Source: Negativicutes bacterium (GTDB lineage Bacteria; Bacillota; Negativicutes; Anaeromusales; Anaeromusaceae). From it: 64,000 nt of DNA. The stretch spans positions 1 to 64,000 of the forward strand of contig SAAJ01000001.1 in assembly GCA_009929485.1 (NCBI GenBank). The letters run 5' to 3'. Shown here in pieces: positions 35,114-43,489 of the stretch (positions are counted from its first letter, which is position 1; every line of letters starts with the position of its first letter). The position numbers and the translations under genes were made by a program. The notes under the pieces were generated by a model. It did not search any database and was not told the DNA's origin. It was given only the letters and a program-made list of their open reading frames with translations.

Positions 35114-36153
35114 GGCGGCCATTAAGCGAGCGGCAGCGACTGCGACGAACCAAGCCAAGAAAGCTGCGTTGGGGGCGGGTCGTGCTGCTTTTGTTGCTGT
35201 TGCTGCTGTTCCTTGCTGGATTGGTAAGGGGCGGTATATGGCTCTGGAGCCAGGCTGCGCCGACAAGTCAAGCGGTGGTGGAGCCTGTACAAGCGGCGCA
35301 GCCTGCTCCTGCGCCCGAGCCGGCTGTGGCAGCTCCAGCTAAGCCTCTCTACGCCAAACCGCAGGTGGCTACCTCGCGGCTTAATGTGCTGTTGTTGGGC
35401 GTGGACGATGGCGAATATGGCATTGCTGATGCGCCTAAACGTTCCGATACCATGATTCTGGCCAATATTGATCCTGCTACAGGCATTGTTACGCTAGTGT
35501 CTCTGCCTAGGGATACGCAAGTGCTGCTGCCTGGCCGTAAAGAGGCTGAAAAACTGGGCCATGCCTATGCGTATGGAGGACCGGCGTTGACGGTGAAAGC
35601 AGTGGAAGATTTGTTGCAAATTCCTGTGAATTATTATGTTACGCTGCACTGGCAGGGCTTTATTCGCTGTGTGGACAGCCTGGGTGGCGTTGACTTATAT
35701 GTAGAACAGGATATGAACTATGAAGATCCCTATGCGGCGCTGGCAATTCATCTAAACAAAGGGTATCAGCATTTGGATGGTGATAAGTCCGGACAGTATG
35801 TGCGTTTTCGCAGCGATGAGCTAGGGGATATTGGACGGGCGCAGCGTCAGCAGCGTTTTTTGCGGGCTTTGGCGAATCAAGCGTTTCAATGGGAAACCCT
35901 TGCCAGGCTGCCGGAGCTCCAGACGGTGGTAAAAGAATCTTTTCTTACGGATATACAAGGGAGCGATTGGTTGCGCCTGGCGGCAGCGTTGAGACACTTT
36001 GACCGCGCTGCCGGTTTGAAACCGGTGTTGCTTCCAGGCCGGTTTGTAACAGAAAAGAGTGTAAGCTACTGGAAAGCGGATGAAAATGCGACTAAGGAAC
36101 TGGTGAATACAAAACTGCTGGAAGCGGCAGTAACAAATGAAGGAGGAAAATAA
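35110..36153 (+). CDS. LytR-CpsA-Psr (LCP) cell-wall glycopolymer transferase
   Basis: LCP enzymes move polymers from lipid carriers to peptidoglycan outside the membrane. 347 residues: basic cytosolic N-terminus, one membrane helix (about 24-43), an Ala/Pro-rich linker, then the LCP domain with LLLGVDDG, RSDTMILANIDP, SLPRDTQVLLPG and YVRFRSDELGDIGRAQRQQ. Chosen start: GTG at 35110 with GGAGGAG seven bases upstream, giving a GTGA overlap with yqeK; an ATG five codons earlier overlaps that site. Confidence 0.92.
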   Translation: MRRPLSERQRLRRTKPRKLRWGRVVLLLLLLLLFLAGLVRGGIWLWSQAAPTSQAVVEPVQAAQPAPAPEPAVAAPAKPLYAKPQVATSRLNVLLLGVDDGEYGIADAPKRSDTMILANIDPATGIVTLVSLPRDTQVLLPGRKEAEKLGHAYAYGGPALTVKAVEDLLQIPVNYYVTLHWQGFIRCVDSLGGVDLYVEQDMNYEDPYAALAIHLNKGYQHLDGDKSGQYVRFRSDELGDIGRAQRQQRFLRALANQAFQWETLARLPELQTVVKESFLTDIQGSDWLRLAAALRHFDRAAGLKPVLLPGRFVTEKSVSYWKADENATKELVNTKLLEAAVTNEGGK

Positions 36154-36506
36154 TGCTCGAAATAACGAAAAAAGCAACACCGGAGGTCATTGCCCGACTA
36201 GCTGGTGAGAAAAAAGCCATGGATATTGTTATTTTAAATATGGCGGAGGTTTCTCTGGTAACGGATTATTTTATTATTTGCAGCGCCAACTCGACAACGC
36301 AGGTGCGGGCTATTGCCGATAATGTAGAAGAAAAGCTGTCTAAGGCGGGGATAGAACCGCTGCACAAGGAAGGGTACCGCGAAGGACGCTGGGTGCTTCT
36401 TGACTATAGTGAGTGCATTTTACATGTTTTTGTCGAAGAAGATCGGCGTTTTTACAACTTGGAACAGTTGTGGGGCGATGCGGAAGCGCTGCCGTATAAG
36501 GAGTAA
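36153..36506 (+). CDS. rsfS: ribosome silencing factor RsfS
   Basis: Binds L14 and blocks subunit joining when nutrients are short. 117 residues with KAMDIVILNMAEVSLVTDYF, CSANSTTQVRAIAD and GRWVLLDYSECILHVF. TAATG overlap with the LCP gene and AAGGAGG inside its end. Family position after LCP is conserved in Firmicutes. Confidence 0.96.
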   Translation: MLEITKKATPEVIARLAGEKKAMDIVILNMAEVSLVTDYFIICSANSTTQVRAIADNVEEKLSKAGIEPLHKEGYREGRWVLLDYSECILHVFVEEDRRFYNLEQLWGDAEALPYKE

Positions 36507-36508
36507 TG

Positions 36509-37405
36509 ATGAGCGAAAATGAAAAACCGCGCCTGCAAGCGGCGACTTTAGCGACGCTGAAGGTAGTTCGTAAAGCGGACTTTGGCGTATTTCTAGATGG
36601 CGGAACCGGCCAGACCAGTGATGATGTTTTGCTGCACCAAGGCCAGCAGAGCCGGCCTGTTGAGATCGGTGAAGAAGTGGACGTCTTTCTTTACCATGAC
36701 GCTAGAGGCCGTATAACTGCCAGCATGAAGCTTCCGAAGATGAAGGAAGGCCAGGTGGCTCGGGCGGAAGTTATCCACTTTACAGGCAAACAGGGCGCGT
36801 TTGTAGACCTAGGGGCGGAACGGGCTGTCTTTATGCCTTTTAGCCGCATGCGGGGGCGCGTCTACGAGGGTGAAAAGGTATGGGTCAAGCTTTATACAGA
36901 TAAAACAGGACGTTTGGCTGTGACGATGGAAGTGGAAGAAGACCTGCAGCGGGCAGCGTTGCCTTTCACCGGCAAAGTAGGCGATAAACTTAAAGGAACC
37001 GTTTATAATGAAACTGACGAGGGTTACTTTTTGTTTGCTGAAGGGCGGCATGTTGCTTTTCTCCATCGCAGTGAAATGGCTGGCGCAGCTTTGCGTATGG
37101 GGCAGGAAATTGAGTTTCGGGTAGCCTTTATCCGGCCGGATGGACGGATCAACGTATCCTTGCGGCCACAAAAGGAAGATGCTTTATTTGAGGATGGAGA
37201 ACGTATCTTACAGTTTTTACAAGAGCGGGGCGGGAAAATGCCTTATGGAGATGCGACAAGCCCGGAAATCATTCAAACCAAATTCGGCATGAGCAAGGCG
37301 GCTTTTAAGAGGGCTCTGGGCCGGTTATTTCGTCAGGGAACGATTCGCCAGGAAGATGGCTGGACTTGGATTTGTGAAGAAACAGAAGAAAACAAAGAAA
37401 ACTAA
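36509..37405 (+). CDS. cvfB: CvfB-like S1 RNA-binding protein
   Basis: 298 residues made of S1-type OB folds (first about 10-70, second about 75-135, third about 150-210, with KGTVYNETDEGYFLFAEG) and a C-terminal winged helix (GMSKAAFKRALGRLFRQGTI). Members such as Staphylococcus CvfB bind RNA and affect virulence gene expression; the role here is unknown. Start ATG at 36509 suits AAGGAG better than the overlapping ATG at 36506. Terminator follows. Confidence 0.9.
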   Translation: MSENEKPRLQAATLATLKVVRKADFGVFLDGGTGQTSDDVLLHQGQQSRPVEIGEEVDVFLYHDARGRITASMKLPKMKEGQVARAEVIHFTGKQGAFVDLGAERAVFMPFSRMRGRVYEGEKVWVKLYTDKTGRLAVTMEVEEDLQRAALPFTGKVGDKLKGTVYNETDEGYFLFAEGRHVAFLHRSEMAGAALRMGQEIEFRVAFIRPDGRINVSLRPQKEDALFEDGERILQFLQERGGKMPYGDATSPEIIQTKFGMSKAAFKRALGRLFRQGTIRQEDGWTWICEETEENKEN

Positions 37406-37425
37406 CGAAATTATAGTCCTGATTT

Positions 37426-37466
37426 CAAACAATTCGCTGCTTTGGGGCAGGAATTGTTTTTTTTTG
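37426..37466 (+). terminator. terminator after cvfB
   Basis: AAACAATTC / GAATTGTTT with an inner CTGC/GCAG helix and a T9 tail. Confidence 0.88.
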
Positions 37467-37469
37467 GGC

Positions 37470-37503
37470 GAAATGATCAATAGTAAGAAATGATCAATAA
37501 TAG
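37470..37503 (+). repeat. tandem 17-bp repeat before cheV
   Basis: GAAATGATCAATAGTAA is followed at once by GAAATGATCAATAATA. Each unit contains the palindrome TGATCA. Possible paired binding sites upstream of cheV; no function known. Confidence 0.55.
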
Positions 37504-37562
37504 GATCACTATGCAAGATGTACGTTAAAAACATAAAAGCAGCATGTAGGAGGTAGTGCGTA

Positions 37563-38474
37563 ATGGAACAAGGCACTGATAAAAAAGGCATTCTCCTGGA
37601 GTCGGGAACGAATGAATTTGAAATTGTAGAATTTGTAGTTGGTGATGTAACCTATGGCATTAATGTAGCGAAGGTTCGTGAGGTTATTAATTTGGTGCCT
37701 GTCACTAAAATGCCGAATGTGCATCCCTATGTGGACGGCGTGTTTACCTTGCGCGGGCGGGTTATGCCGTTGGTCAATTTGCCACGCTGCCTAGGTCAGG
37801 GAACCGATAAAGAACCGACAAATATTATTGTTAGCGAACTGAATGAATTTTATGTTGGCTTCTTGGTTCACGGCGTGTCACGAATTCATCGGATTTCTTG
37901 GAGCGCCATGGAAGAGCCGCCGGCGATCAGCAGCTCGGAAATGGTGGTAGGCATTGTGAAGATGGCTGAGAAAATGGTATTGCTGCTGGACTTTGAAAAA
38001 ATCGTTTCTGAAATTAATCCGGAAATCAATCAAAAGCTGACCAGCATTCCTACGGCCAACGAACGGCTGACGAGCTTACGCAAAACTAAGCGTGTTTTGG
38101 TGGCGGAGGATTCGCCTTTATTGCGTGATTTGCTGGTGGGTACGCTTCGTGAAGCAGGCTATGAAGAAGTTATTGTCTGTCACAATGGCCAGCAGGCGTG
38201 GGAACGGCTAGACGCTATTGCCAAGTCTGGCGAAGATATGAACAACTATGTAAATATTGTTATTACCGACATTGAAATGCCGAAAATGGACGGACATCAC
38301 CTTTTGAAACGCATTCGCGAGGAAAGTCGCTTGGCGGGATTGCCTGTATTCATCTTCTCTTCCTTGATTAATGAAGAAATGCGTCGTAAAGGCGAAAACT
38401 TGGGAGCGGACGGGCAAATTTCCAAGCCGGAAATTGTGCAATTAATTGATCTTATTGATAAGAAGATTCTGTAA
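37563..38474 (+). CDS. cheV: CheV-type chemotaxis coupling protein
   Basis: Couples chemoreceptors to CheA and adapts the signal. 303 residues: CheW domain (about 15-160, EIVEFVVGDVTYGINVAKVR) and a response-regulator receiver (about 178-303) with RVLVAEDSPLLRDLL, the phosphoacceptor Asp in VITDIEMPKMDG and Lys in QISKPE. GTAGGAGG precedes the ATG. Standing alone, no other chemotaxis core genes are near; a soluble receptor lies at 62359. Confidence 0.94.
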   Translation: MEQGTDKKGILLESGTNEFEIVEFVVGDVTYGINVAKVREVINLVPVTKMPNVHPYVDGVFTLRGRVMPLVNLPRCLGQGTDKEPTNIIVSELNEFYVGFLVHGVSRIHRISWSAMEEPPAISSSEMVVGIVKMAEKMVLLLDFEKIVSEINPEINQKLTSIPTANERLTSLRKTKRVLVAEDSPLLRDLLVGTLREAGYEEVIVCHNGQQAWERLDAIAKSGEDMNNYVNIVITDIEMPKMDGHHLLKRIREESRLAGLPVFIFSSLINEEMRRKGENLGADGQISKPEIVQLIDLIDKKIL

Positions 38475-38519
38475 TTAAATAAGTTACGGAATTAACTTTT
38501 ATAAGGTGCCCTTATGTTA

Positions 38520-38549
38520 TTGACATGCAAAAAAAATATAAGTTATAAT
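38520..38549 (+). promoter_or_regulatory. strong promoter of the etf leader
   Basis: TTGACA (38520-38525), 18-bp spacer, TATAAT (38544-38549), both perfect. Start expected near 38556. Confidence 0.8.
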
Positions 38550-38550
38550 A

Positions 38551-38735
38551 AACCCATCGGCTGGAACACTGCTTAAAAGTTATGATGGTATACAGCGCGA
38601 CGGGTTACAAAGTGAAGACTGGCTTGGCTTAAGAGACGTAGTATGGCAGTTTGCAAGCAGATGCCGGCAAAATGTTGTTTCTTTTGCATTACAAACAAGG
38701 CTTTGCGGATGAACCCGCAAAGCCTTTCTTTTTAG
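38551..38735 (+). ncRNA. structured leader or small RNA before etfB
   Basis: No gene fits here. From the promoter, the RNA can form a helix AACCC-A-TCG-GCTG / CAGC-G-CGA-C-GGGTT (38551-38606), a weaker middle helix, and ends in an 11-bp terminator (38698-38725). CCG-G-CAAA at 38663-38670 can instead pair with TTTGCGG of the terminator arm, a candidate antiterminator. It fits an attenuator or riboswitch controlling etfB-etfA-oxidase, or a free small RNA. It does not match T-box, TPP, cobalamin, glycine or c-di-GMP patterns known to me. Confidence 0.6.
38698..38733 (+). terminator. intrinsic terminator within the etf leader
   Basis: Perfect 11-bp stem AGGCTTTGCGG / CCGCAAAGCCT with TTCTTTTT. 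It lies about 115 bases before etfB. The segment 38736-38850 has a CCGCC/GGCGG hairpin and no clear second promoter. Confidence 0.9.
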
Positions 38736-38850
38736 GAATGTGCTTGTTGTAACATACTTTCAGGCAGTGCGTCGAAAAAGTCCGCCGGAATCGTGTGAAC
38801 GGTACAGGCGGCAAAGCCCATTTTGAAAAAAAGATTGGGAGGTACACGTT

Positions 38851-39642
38851 GTGCATATTGTTGTGTTTGTGAAGCAAGTGCCGGGGACAGAAAATGTCAA
38901 GATGGATCCTGAGACGGGAGTCATGATTCGCAGTGGCAAAGACGTCGTAATCAATCCTCTGGATGAAAACGCGTTGACAGAGGCCATCAAGATCAAAAAT
39001 TCTCGTGATGATGTTCGGGTAACCGCCGTCAGCATGGGACCGCCTACTGCGGAAAAAGCTCTGAAAGAAGCCATTGCCTTAGGGGCTGATGCTGGTATTT
39101 TGGTTTCCGGGCGCGAGTTTGCTGGTTCGGATACGATTGCTACGGCAAAAGCCTTGGCAGCAGCGGTTCGCAAAGCTGGAGAAGTGGACATCGTTATTTG
39201 CGGCGAGCGCGCTACTGATGGTGAAACCGGCCAGACGGCCGCTATGGTTGCTCAATATCTTGACATGCCTGTGCAGACCTACGTGTCCGCCGTTGATGTT
39301 TTTGATGACAAAGTCATTGTAAAACGTACAGTTGAACGCGGTTTCGAACGGGTGGAAGTTCCCACTCCGGTGTTGATCAGCGTTAACAAAGATATTAATG
39401 AAGTGGGCATGCCTACGTTGAGCGGCAAATTGCACGCGAAAACCGTAGCTGTTGATGCTTACGACGCCGCTGGTCTGGGCATTGAGAAATGCGAAGTTGG
39501 CTTAGGTGGTTCGCCGACCCGCGTGGTAAAAGTATTTAGCCCGAAATTGGCGCGTGATACCATTATGCGTAAAGCCGATGGCACGACCAAACCCGTGGAA
39601 GAGCTTGTCGAATTCCTGGTCAAAAAAGAAGTACTGGGTTAA
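38851..39642 (+). CDS. etfB: electron transfer flavoprotein beta subunit
   Basis: With EtfA, carries electrons between a dehydrogenase and NAD or ferredoxin/quinone partners. 263 residues: MHIVVFVKQVPGTENVKMD and DGETGQTAAMVAQYL (nucleotide-binding loop). GGGAGG precedes a GTG start. First gene of etfB-etfA-FAD oxidase; this order matches the lactate dehydrogenase operon lctBCD of Acetobacterium woodii. Confidence 0.94.
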   Translation: MHIVVFVKQVPGTENVKMDPETGVMIRSGKDVVINPLDENALTEAIKIKNSRDDVRVTAVSMGPPTAEKALKEAIALGADAGILVSGREFAGSDTIATAKALAAAVRKAGEVDIVICGERATDGETGQTAAMVAQYLDMPVQTYVSAVDVFDDKVIVKRTVERGFERVEVPTPVLISVNKDINEVGMPTLSGKLHAKTVAVDAYDAAGLGIEKCEVGLGGSPTRVVKVFSPKLARDTIMRKADGTTKPVEELVEFLVKKEVLG

Positions 39643-39670
39643 TTTGGAATGAAATAGGGGGTAACGTGAC

Positions 39671-40714
39671 GTGTCTACTTATCTGAACGCTGGCGTAGAT
39701 CGCGAAAATTTCATGGCATCCTTTAAGGGTGTTTATATTCTGGGCGAGCAACGGAACGGCCAGATTTTGCCTGTAACTTATGAGCTGATTGCTCGCGGCC
39801 GCAGCTTGGCTGATGATTTGAATGCCAAGTTGACCTGTGTATTGTTGGGAGAAACTGTCGAAAATCCGGAACAAGCCATTACGCAAGGGGCTGACCGTGT
39901 TGTTTTCATTAAGGATGCTTCCTTGGCGCATTTCCTGCCGCGTCCTTACACGAACGCTATTTGCAAATTGGTTGAAGAAGAGCGTCCGGAGATTATCATT
40001 GCTGCAGCTACGACCACGGGCCGTACGGTTATGCCTCTGGTAGCCGCTAAGCTGCATACCGGTCTGACCGCAGACTGCACTTCGCTGACTATTGATGCAG
40101 ACACCAAATTGCTGTTGCAAACCCGTCCGGCCATCGGCGGCAACATCATGGCTACCATTAAAACGCCTGACCATCGTCCGCAAATGGCGACTGTCCGGCC
40201 GCGTTCCTGCAAGCCCTTGGCTGCTGACGCTTCTCGTAAAGGCGAAGTAATCGAAAAGAAATTTGAAGGCGCTACCTTTGTGACGCCTGAAAAATTCCTC
40301 GAATTCATTACCGATACAACCCAGGCTGTAGGCGTGGAAGATGCTGAGATCGTCATTGCTGGCGGTAAAGGCATGAAGAACACAGATGGCTGGAAAATCA
40401 TTGAAACGCTGGCTGAGCTTCTGAATGCCGGCGTAGGCGCTACTCGCGATGCGGTAGAGCTGGGCTGGACTACTTATTCTCACCAGATTGGCTTATCCGG
40501 CAAGACTGTTGCGCCGGTGCTGTATATCGCTATGGGGATTTCCGGTAAAATCGCCCATTTGGCTGGTATGCAAACTGCCGACGTGATTGTGGCTATCAAC
40601 AAGGATCCCGAAGCGCAGATCTTCAAGGTCGCCGACTTCGGTATTGTTGGCGATGTACTTGAAGTCGGTCCTATGCTCATTGAAGCGGTGAAACAACTCA
40701 AGGCAAAAGCGTAA
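39671..40714 (+). CDS. etfA: electron transfer flavoprotein alpha subunit
   Basis: Holds FAD. 347 residues, with the FAD-binding signature LSGKTVAPVLYIAMGISG and AINKDPEAQIFKVADFG near the C-terminus, and TTTGRTVMPLVAAKL in domain I. No N-terminal ferredoxin extension is present. Start is GTG, with GGGGGTAA upstream. Fifteen bases before the oxidase gene. Confidence 0.94.
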   Translation: MSTYLNAGVDRENFMASFKGVYILGEQRNGQILPVTYELIARGRSLADDLNAKLTCVLLGETVENPEQAITQGADRVVFIKDASLAHFLPRPYTNAICKLVEEERPEIIIAAATTTGRTVMPLVAAKLHTGLTADCTSLTIDADTKLLLQTRPAIGGNIMATIKTPDHRPQMATVRPRSCKPLAADASRKGEVIEKKFEGATFVTPEKFLEFITDTTQAVGVEDAEIVIAGGKGMKNTDGWKIIETLAELLNAGVGATRDAVELGWTTYSHQIGLSGKTVAPVLYIAMGISGKIAHLAGMQTADVIVAINKDPEAQIFKVADFGIVGDVLEVGPMLIEAVKQLKAKA

Positions 40715-40728
40715 GGAGGATCCAGGCG

Positions 40729-42135
40729 ATGCAATTCAACAAAGTAACCCAGAAACATATCGATGAATTGAAGGCCATCTTCGGCGACGCCAACGTATTG
40801 TTCGACGAAGAGAAGATGGATATGTACTCCCGCGACGAAGTATCCGACAAGCAGTGGGAGCATATGCCGGAAGTAGTAGTTAAAGCGGGTTCCGCTCAAG
40901 AAATCTCGGAATTGTGCAAATGGGCTAACGTCAACATGGTTCCAATCACTCCTCGTGGCGGCGGTTCCGGTCTGGCTGCAGGCGCGGTTCCTTTCAGCGG
41001 CGGCGTGGTTCTTTCCACAGAGCGCATGAACAAAGTTCATGAAATTGACACCCAGAACCTGTTTATGGTTCTTGAGCCCGGCGTAACCACCGGCGAAGTA
41101 CAGGCATTGGCTAAAGAACAGGGCTTGCTGTATGCTGGCGATCCTTGCTCGGCTGACTCCTCCTTCATTGGCGGTAACATTGCCACTAATGCTGGCGGCA
41201 ACCGCGCTGTAAAATATGGTACTACCAGCCGTCACGTATACGGTCTGGAAGTAGTAACCCCCGCTGGCGACATTGTCACCTTGGGCGGTAAAAACGTAAA
41301 AGACGTAACTGGCTATGACGTAGTGCATCTCATGGTCGGTTCCGAAGGCACCTTGGGCATCGTGACCAAAATTTGGCTGAAGCTCATTCCGTTGCCGAAA
41401 TATGTGGCTGACTTGCTGGTTCCTTTCGAAAAAATGCAAGACGCCATCAATGTGGTGCCTAAAATCATGACTGCTGGCGTCGTGCCGACTTGCTTGGAGT
41501 TCATGGATAGCGACTCCATCAAGGCTGCAGAAATGTACCTCAATAAAAAGCTGCCTCATAGCGATGCTGGCGCTTATGTCATCATCGAAGTAGACGGCTC
41601 GACGGAAGAGCAAGTGCAGGCTGACTATGAAGCTGCAGGCAAAATGTGCATGGAAAATGGGGCGATGGAAGTATTTGTTTCCGACAACCTCTCTAGCCAT
41701 GAGCGCATCTGGAAAGCTCGTAAATGCTACGCAGAAGCTCTGCGTATGCTGAGCCCTGTGTACTGCATGGAAGACATTGTTGTGCCGGTTTCGGAAATTC
41801 CGAAAGCCCTGGAAGGCATTGCTAAAATTGCTGCCAAGCACAGCTGCAGAATTCCGTCCGCTGGCCATGCTGGCGACGGCAACATTCACTGCACCATTCT
41901 GCGCGAAGATCGGGATGAGCATACCTGGCATGAACTGAAAGATGCAGTTCTGCCGGAAATTTATGAACTGACCTACTCTCTGGGCGGCAACCTGTCCGGC
42001 GAGCACGGTATTGGCGCTAAGCGGGCAGAAGCCATGGATCGTCATATGACACCTGAGCAGAAAACCGTATTTACTCTGGTGAAAAAAGCATTTGACCCCA
42101 ATGGCATCATGAACCCTGGTAAAGTGCTGATCTAA
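40729..42135 (+). CDS. FAD-linked lactate/glycolate dehydrogenase (GlcD family)
   Basis: FAD_binding_4 oxidase of 468 residues acting on a 2-hydroxyacid, probably D-lactate or glycolate. The FAD site has TPRGGGSGLAAGAVP, EPGVTTGEVQALAKEQGLLY and GNIATNAGGNRAVKYGTT; the cap domain has the metal-type AGHAGDGNIHCTIL and the end GEHGIGAKRAE. Following etfBA makes it the Etf-linked enzyme (LctD-like). AAGGAGG precedes the ATG. Ends with a terminator. Confidence 0.92.
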   Translation: MQFNKVTQKHIDELKAIFGDANVLFDEEKMDMYSRDEVSDKQWEHMPEVVVKAGSAQEISELCKWANVNMVPITPRGGGSGLAAGAVPFSGGVVLSTERMNKVHEIDTQNLFMVLEPGVTTGEVQALAKEQGLLYAGDPCSADSSFIGGNIATNAGGNRAVKYGTTSRHVYGLEVVTPAGDIVTLGGKNVKDVTGYDVVHLMVGSEGTLGIVTKIWLKLIPLPKYVADLLVPFEKMQDAINVVPKIMTAGVVPTCLEFMDSDSIKAAEMYLNKKLPHSDAGAYVIIEVDGSTEEQVQADYEAAGKMCMENGAMEVFVSDNLSSHERIWKARKCYAEALRMLSPVYCMEDIVVPVSEIPKALEGIAKIAAKHSCRIPSAGHAGDGNIHCTILREDRDEHTWHELKDAVLPEIYELTYSLGGNLSGEHGIGAKRAEAMDRHMTPEQKTVFTLVKKAFDPNGIMNPGKVLI

Positions 42136-42144
42136 TTGATGCGT

Positions 42145-42179
42145 AAAAAGAGCTTCCCCGCAGGGGAAGCTCTTTTTTG
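42145..42179 (+). terminator. terminator of the etf-oxidase operon
   Basis: Perfect 15-bp stem AAAAAGAGCTTCCCC / GGGGAAGCTCTTTTT with TTTG. Confidence 0.9.
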
Positions 42180-42222
42180 TTATAATGAGATAGAATAGGA
42201 ATTGCTGAATGAGGTGCAGGAA

Positions 42223-43314
42223 ATGGCAAAAGGTTTGAAGCGGCAGCTAGATGCGAGATTTGCTCAAACATTGGTGGATATTGTAGCGGCAGAACTGAAT
42301 AAAAATGTAAATATTACAGATGAACATGGCGTCATTATTGCTTCTTTTAGCACGGAGCGCATTACTCAAGTGCATGAAATTGCCGCAAATATGCTGCAGA
42401 CAGGCGTGATTCGAGAATGCGCCGTCAGCGAGGAGGATGAGCGTCAATGGAAGGGCGTGCGTAAAGGCTGGAATGTACCTATTCTTTTTGAAAATCATTG
42501 TGTCGGTGTTATTGGCGTCAGTGGCGAACCGGATACTTCGGCGCCATATGCGAGACTCGCCGCTCGTTTTGTAGAGGCGGCTCTGCAGGCCAATGCACGT
42601 CAGGAAGAGCTGGTGCAGGCTCTGAACGAAAAGAAAGAGCTGCAGTCCAGTCTGATGAACCGGATCATTCAGGCCCAGGAAGAAGAACGCAGGCGTATCT
42701 CAAGGGAACTTCACGATGAAACAAGTCAGGCGTTGACATCAATTATTGTCGGCTTGCGTGTCTTAGCTGCCGGAGCTAAGGGGCAAGAGGAAGAAAGCAG
42801 CTTGCTGCAGATGCGCGATTTGGCGGTACAGACGCTGGAGGCGGTGCATCACCTGGCCGTGGAATTGAGGCCTATCCTTTTGGATGATTTAGGGCTGCTG
42901 GCTGCGGTGCAGAAGTATATCGAAGGGTATATGAAGCAATATGGCATACAGGTTCAATTGCATGTAAGTAATATGCATAGGGAACGCTTTCCTAGCGAGC
43001 TGGAAACAACAATTTATCGGATCTTGCAGGAGGCTTTGACCAATGCAGCTCGTCATGCTCAAGCAGAACAAATCGACATAACCCTGGCTAAACAGCGGGG
43101 GAAAATTATTTTGGTAGTAGCAGATAACGGCATCGGTTTTGCGGATGGGCGCTACACGGGGCATCAGGGGTATACGGCCCTTGGCATTTATGGCATGCGC
43201 GAGCGGACGGCTTTATTGGATGGAACCCTGGAAATAAAGTCTTCTCCTGGAGATGGAACGACGTTGATCGTGGAGATTCCTTTGCGTAGACGTAAAAAAA
43301 CGGAAGAAATTTAG
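42223..43314 (+). CDS. histidine kinase with CdaR-like sugar-diacid domain
   Basis: 363 residues, no membrane segment, so a cytosolic sensor. Residues about 10-130 match the sugar-diacid recognition domain of CdaR/PucR-type regulators: LDARFAQTLVDIVAAEL, NVNITDEHGVIIASF, KGWNVPILFENHCVGVIGVS. A short coiled coil follows, then a NarL-type kinase: HisKA_3 with RRISRELHDETSQALT (phospho-His) and HATPase_c with EALTNAARHA and VADNGIGF. GAGG is spaced for ATG 42223. The probable partner regulator is at 46379. Confidence 0.85.
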   Translation: MAKGLKRQLDARFAQTLVDIVAAELNKNVNITDEHGVIIASFSTERITQVHEIAANMLQTGVIRECAVSEEDERQWKGVRKGWNVPILFENHCVGVIGVSGEPDTSAPYARLAARFVEAALQANARQEELVQALNEKKELQSSLMNRIIQAQEEERRRISRELHDETSQALTSIIVGLRVLAAGAKGQEEESSLLQMRDLAVQTLEAVHHLAVELRPILLDDLGLLAAVQKYIEGYMKQYGIQVQLHVSNMHRERFPSELETTIYRILQEALTNAARHAQAEQIDITLAKQRGKIILVVADNGIGFADGRYTGHQGYTALGIYGMRERTALLDGTLEIKSSPGDGTTLIVEIPLRRRKKTEEI

Positions 43315-43438
43315 CGAGAAGTATAAACTTCAAAATACAGAGCAACTAAGAAATCTTGAGAGGGTAGTGGAGACAGGGTGCGCAGCCTAAGTAAGTAGAG
43401 AGGCATGGTTTATAAAAGTTGTCAGTGGATTCGAGATA

Positions 43439-43480
43439 AAAAAACGGTGAGACTCGCGATTGCGAATCTCACCATTTTTA
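43439..43480 (-). terminator. terminator of the convergent CCG/GlcD operon
   Basis: GGTGAGACTCGC / GCGAATCTCACC (one G-U on the minus strand) with an A-run to the left. 43315-43438 holds nothing I recognise. Confidence 0.82.
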
Positions 43481-43489
43481 TTAGAAAAA

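Noticed and set aside
38551-38735. 6S RNA, T-box or known metabolite riboswitch
   Set aside because: I could not find the long central-bubble rod of 6S RNA, the T-box AGGGTGG motif, or conserved core sequences of common riboswitches. A covariance search is needed to be sure.
40480-42045. 521-codon open frame antisense to the FAD oxidase gene
   Set aside because: Its composition (many His, Phe, Asn) and lack of a start site show a shadow of the highly conserved oxidase on the plus strand.
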